Assembly: GCA_021204765.1 (NCBI GenBank)
Contig: JAJPYU010000289.1
Coordinates: forward strand, 1 to 7,141
DNA length: 7,141 bases
Direction: 5' to 3'
Origin: Clostridiales bacterium
Lineage (GTDB): Bacteria > Bacillota > Clostridia > Lachnospirales > Lachnospiraceae
Shown here: one piece after another, positions 4,402 through 7,141 of the stretch
Position numbering within the stretch: the stretch's first letter is position 1
How the letters are laid out: each line of letters begins with the position of its first letter
Program-made: the position numbers and the translations under genes
The notes under the pieces: model-generated
Databases searched by the model: none
Told to the model about the DNA's origin: nothing
The model's input: only the letters and a program-made list of their open reading frames with translations

Positions 4402-5526
4402 TTACAACACCAGATCTCCCAGCCTGTATCCCTCGGGCATCGGCTCCTCTTCAAGGAATTTAAAACTCTCATCCTCCAGCACCGGCAGGAAAGCCCAGTA
4501 GGGGAAAGCGTCGAATTCGCAGCAGTAATCGCTGGCGCCGAACCAGCCGCCCTCCTTTGCCCTGAGGTTTAAGCCCCTGCAGAATTTTGTGCGGTCAGAG
4601 CAGTCATGGACTGCGATGTCCCAGCTCTCCTCAGCGGCGATCCTCATGAATTTAAGTGTCAGATTCCGGCTGAAAATAGGTGAAATATAGCCATGCCTGT
4701 AAATGTAGAGATTCTCTCCCTCATAATTTGCAATATTGTTGGCATTTAAGTGCAGCTCCGCACAGTTGATGAAGTCCAGCCCGGTCGCCAGGATCCTGTC
4801 CTTTTTCTCCATGAACCTGTCAAAAAATTCCGGCGTCATGGGCGTCTCGATCCCTGCAAGGGGAATATATCTTTTGGCAGTCTCTATGGCGGCTATCACC
4901 TGGTCCGAACAGTCTGTCGCGCCCAGATTAAAGCGCAGCTCGTCAAGACCCGCCTCTCCCAGAAGGCGCAGATTCTCCTCATCAGCCAGGGTACCGTTGG
5001 TGTACAGATGCTGATATATGCCGGCCTTGTGGAACTTCTCAATGACAGGGTAATATTTTTCTATCTCCATGAAAGGCTCAAGATAAACATAGCAGACCCC
5101 GGTGGGATGCCTCTGTATTGAGAGGAGAATGTCAATGTCTTCCTCGCGGAATTTGGTCTCGCCTATCCACCACATCCCCTCACCAATTGGCAGCTGGGAG
5201 TCAAGCTCCTCGTAATCGTAGCAAAATTTACATTTTAGATTGCATTTGTTCGTGCGACGGACTGAACCGAGCCCGGTGCCCAGAAGACAGGATCTGCAGC
5301 CGACCGGGAATTTCCCATCATCTCCCACATAATAGCTGCGCCCATCCAGGCTTTTAAGGCCGGGTATTTCACTCATCAGTCTCGCATGTTCATCCTCCAC
5401 AGCATCCTCTATCTGGGCAAATACGGCATAGGCGATCTCCAGCTGCCTGGGAGAGAGCTCCTCATCCTCCGGCAGGGAGGCAAAAAAACTAAACCACGCC
5501 AGGGCATCTTTTTTCGGGATTTTCAT
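4402..5526 (-). CDS. Radical SAM protein, COG2108-like (pyruvate formate-lyase-activase-related)
   Basis: A 374-residue cytoplasmic iron-sulfur enzyme of unknown reaction. The radical SAM cluster motif is CNLKCKFC (Cys95, Cys99, Cys102), the CX3CX2C that binds the [4Fe-4S] cluster which cleaves SAM to the 5'-deoxyadenosyl radical. An upstream GCRSC (Cys77, Cys80) and LYTNG (174-178), AGLDELRF (192-199), CAELHLNANN (255-264), HDCSDRTKFC (307-316) resemble, from memory, the conserved blocks of COG2108, best known from archaea. The usual Gly-Gly-Glu stretch appears to be replaced by LEPF (149-152). A late Cys pair (335-336) could ligate another cluster. No SPASM domain was recognised. ATG 5526 is chosen because GGAGG (5536-5540) is 9 nt away; the TTG at 5532 would be 3 nt away. 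It is divergent from copA and upstream of the MATE gene on the same strand. Confidence 0.88.
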   Translation of the reverse strand: MKIPKKDALAWFSFFASLPEDEELSPRQLEIAYAVFAQIEDAVEDEHARLMSEIPGLKSLDGRSYYVGDDGKFPVGCRSCLLGTGLGSVRRTNKCNLKCKFCYDYEELDSQLPIGEGMWWIGETKFREEDIDILLSIQRHPTGVCYVYLEPFMEIEKYYPVIEKFHKAGIYQHLYTNGTLADEENLRLLGEAGLDELRFNLGATDCSDQVIAAIETAKRYIPLAGIETPMTPEFFDRFMEKKDRILATGLDFINCAELHLNANNIANYEGENLYIYRHGYISPIFSRNLTLKFMRIAAEESWDIAVHDCSDRTKFCRGLNLRAKEGGWFGASDYCCEFDAFPYWAFLPVLEDESFKFLEEEPMPEGYRLGDLVL

Positions 5527-5574
5527 AAACAATTTCCTCCGGATTTAACAACAGCTCCAGTATATTTAACTCTC

Positions 5575-5603
5575 ATTTTAAGACCAGTTAAAAATAAAAG
5601 CAA
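5575..5603 (-). promoter_or_regulatory. Promoter of the radical SAM gene
   Basis: On the minus strand TTGCTT (5598-5603), a 17-nt spacer and TAAAAT (5575-5580). Initiation near 5568 leaves a leader of roughly 41 nt with GGAGG in front of ATG 5526. It faces away from the copA promoter, and the inverted repeat at 5618-5642 lies about 14 bp upstream of its -35. Confidence 0.5.
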
Positions 5604-5617
5604 CATAATAGTTTGTC

Positions 5618-5642
5618 GCAAATATCATGGCTGCATATTTGC
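5618..5642. promoter_or_regulatory. Inverted repeat, operator candidate between radical SAM gene and copA
   Basis: GCAAATAT (5618-5625) and ATATTTGC (5635-5642) are perfect 8-bp inverted copies, 9 bp apart, overlapping the copA -35 by four bases. The position suits a dimeric repressor. The sequence does not contain the CopY box pattern (TACA-N2-TGTA) or a G/C-rich CsoR-type site, so the regulator is not predictable and copper control is inference. Confidence 0.5.
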
Positions 5643-5666
5643 AAATAAACCAGCTTATGATATAAT
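5639..5666 (+). promoter_or_regulatory. Sigma-A promoter of the copper ATPase gene
   Basis: TTGCAA (5639-5644), a 16-nt spacer and a perfect TATAAT (5661-5666) preceded by TGA, an extended -10. The leader of about 74 nt contains a short perfect hairpin, CACCG-AAC-CGGTG (5681-5693), with no T-run. Confidence 0.65.
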
Positions 5667-5746
5667 ATGGCCGCAATAAGCACCGAACCGGTGAGCGGGC
5701 AGGAATTCTTTTCTTTCATGAGGACAAAATAAAGGAATACTATACA

Positions 5747-7141
5747 ATGGCACAATACAATGTGACCGGTATGAGCTGTGCCGCCTGTGCCGCCCACGTA
5801 GAGAAAGCCGTGGGGAAGGTGGAAGGCGTGGCGTCCTGCTCGGTCTCACTTTTAACCAATTCAATGAATGTGGAAGGCACAGCCTCCACCGAGGAGATCA
5901 TTGCGGCGGTGGAGGCTGCCGGGTATGGGGCTTCCGTCAGGGGGAGTGCCGGATCCGGGAATACCGCGTCCCTCCCGGAACAGGAAGAGTCATTAAAGGA
6001 CAAAGAGACGCCGGTGCTTAAGAAACGTCTCATCGCCTCCGTGATCTTTCTGCTTGTTCTTATGTACTTTTCCATGGGGCATATGATGTGGAACTGGCCG
6101 GTGCCCGCCTTTTTCTCCGAAAATCATGTGGCTATGGGGCTGTTGGAACTGCTGCTGACCGTCACAGTCATGGTGATAAACCAGAAGTTTTTCATCAACG
6201 GATATAAGGGTCTGTTCCACGGCGCTCCCAATATGGATACCCTGGTGGCTCTGGGGTCTTCTGCGGCTTTCGGCTACAGCACTTACGCCCTCTTTGCCAT
6301 GACAAATGCCCAGATGGAAGGAGACATGGCGGCAGTCATGGGATACATGAATGACATGTATTTCGAATCCTCCGCCATGATCCTGACCCTGATCACCATA
6401 GGAAAGCTTTTGGAGTCCTACTCAAAGGGAAGGACCACTGATGCCTTAAAGAGCCTGATGAAACTGGCACCGAAGACTGCGACTATTCTTCGTGGAGATG
6501 AGGAAATCACTGTGCCTGTGGAACAGGTACATATCGGCGATCTCTTTGTGGTGCGTCCCGGGGAGAATATCCCGGTGGACGGCGTGGTGACTGACGGCGC
6601 CAGCGCAGTCAATGAATCCACCCTGACCGGGGAGAGCATCCCTGTGGATAAGACGGCCGGTGACAATGTCAGCGCAGCTACGATAAATCAGTCCGGAGTC
6701 CTGACCTGCCGGGCTGTCCGGGTGGGTGAGGATACCACCCTCTCCCAAATCATCCGAATGGTCTCTGATGCGGCAGCCACCAAAGCTCCCATATCCAGGA
6801 TAGCCGACAGGGTCTCCGGAGTATTTGTGCCGACCGTTATGGTGATCGCAGTCGTGGCCATAGTGGTCTGGCTGCTGCTGGGCCGGGATGCGGGCTTTGC
6901 CCTGGCCAGAGGCATCTCCGTCCTGGTGATCTCCTGCCCCTGCGCCCTGGGTCTGGCCACGCCGGTGGCCATCATGGTGGGAAATGGGAAAGCCGCCAAA
7001 AATGGTATTCTATTTAAAACGGCAGTGTCTCTGGAGGAGACAGGAAAAGTCGATATAGTCGCCCTGGACAAGACCGGCACCATCACGACGGGGGAGCCCC
7101 GGGTGACGGATATTATCCCGGAAAAAGGTATTTCCGAAGAG
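5747..7141 (+). CDS. copA: Copper-exporting P1B-type ATPase CopA, N-terminal 465 residues, cut by right edge
   Basis: A membrane pump that uses ATP to expel Cu(I). From the N-terminus: one heavy-metal-associated domain with GMSCAAC (Cys11, Cys14), an acidic/Ser linker (about 66-90), and membrane helices from about residue 94. A TGES actuator motif follows (294-297), then the transmembrane metal site SCPCALGLATP with CPC at 397-399. The phosphorylation motif DKTGT, with Asp441 as the aspartyl-phosphate residue, comes near the window end. CPC plus the Cys-X2-Cys HMA domain and FSMGHMM (108-114) favour Cu(I) over Zn/Cd/Pb. The nucleotide-binding domain, HP motif and last helices are beyond the edge; full-length homologues are about 740-830 residues. 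Start ATG 5747 has AAAGGA (5731-5736) 10 nt upstream. One external loop (185-204) is Met-rich. No chaperone or copper regulator gene is seen in the window. Confidence 0.95.
   Translation, partial: MAQYNVTGMSCAACAAHVEKAVGKVEGVASCSVSLLTNSMNVEGTASTEEIIAAVEAAGYGASVRGSAGSGNTASLPEQEESLKDKETPVLKKRLIASVIFLLVLMYFSMGHMMWNWPVPAFFSENHVAMGLLELLLTVTVMVINQKFFINGYKGLFHGAPNMDTLVALGSSAAFGYSTYALFAMTNAQMEGDMAAVMGYMNDMYFESSAMILTLITIGKLLESYSKGRTTDALKSLMKLAPKTATILRGDEEITVPVEQVHIGDLFVVRPGENIPVDGVVTDGASAVNESTLTGESIPVDKTAGDNVSAATINQSGVLTCRAVRVGEDTTLSQIIRMVSDAAATKAPISRIADRVSGVFVPTVMVIAVVAIVVWLLLGRDAGFALARGISVLVISCPCALGLATPVAIMVGNGKAAKNGILFKTAVSLEETGKVDIVALDKTGTITTGEPRVTDIIPEKGISEE

Noticed and set aside
4308..4472. N-terminal extension of the MATE protein
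   Set aside because: It overlaps the end of the radical SAM gene, lies across and upstream of the MATE promoter, and reads as basic non-membrane sequence unlike any MATE N-terminus.
5618..5642. CopY or CsoR operator upstream of copA
   Set aside because: The inverted repeat is AT-rich and lacks both the TACA-N2-TGTA core and a G/C-tract palindrome, so I call it only a generic operator candidate.

Overview
The window looks like a chromosomal segment of a Clostridia-class Firmicute, probably a Lachnospiraceae-type gut commensal. The reasons are near-balanced base composition, AAGGAGG-type ribosome binding sites, sigma-A-like promoters, and protein families typical of that group (clostridial DinF/NorM-like MATE pump, DUF2798-like membrane protein, single-HMA copper ATPase, Fes/IroE-like esterase, amino-acid adenylation domain). 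The taxonomic call rests on family recognition only, without a search.

Left third (1-1731, minus strand): an esterase gene is followed by the first 275 codons of an NRPS-type amino-acid adenylation protein that runs off the left edge. Three adjacent inverted repeats (857-1001) fill almost all of the gap between them. A well-formed promoter at 1703-1731 implies that the esterase starts at a GTG (1677), not at the upstream TTG.

Middle (1732-2960): a plus-strand gene for a four-helix DUF2798-like membrane protein has its own promoter and a leader with a terminator-like hairpin plus a seven-T run. Past it on the minus strand is a free-standing 35-codon gene with a perfect Shine-Dalgarno, a promoter overlapped by a palindrome, and an intrinsic terminator. 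I do not recognise this peptide.

Right (2961-5526, minus strand): a radical SAM protein resembling COG2108 (related to pyruvate formate-lyase activases) is followed by a MATE exporter. The exporter has its own near-consensus promoter, so the two are neighbours that can be transcribed separately. Radical SAM enzyme, multidrug-type exporter and small peptide in a row on one strand could be a maturation/export locus, but nothing in the peptide proves this.

Right edge (5747-7141, plus strand): the N-terminal 465 residues of a CopA-type P1B copper-exporting ATPase, divergent from the radical SAM gene. The 220-bp divergent region holds a promoter for each gene and an 8-bp inverted repeat that overlaps the copA -35 element.

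No RNA genes, CRISPR arrays, transposases or phage genes were seen.
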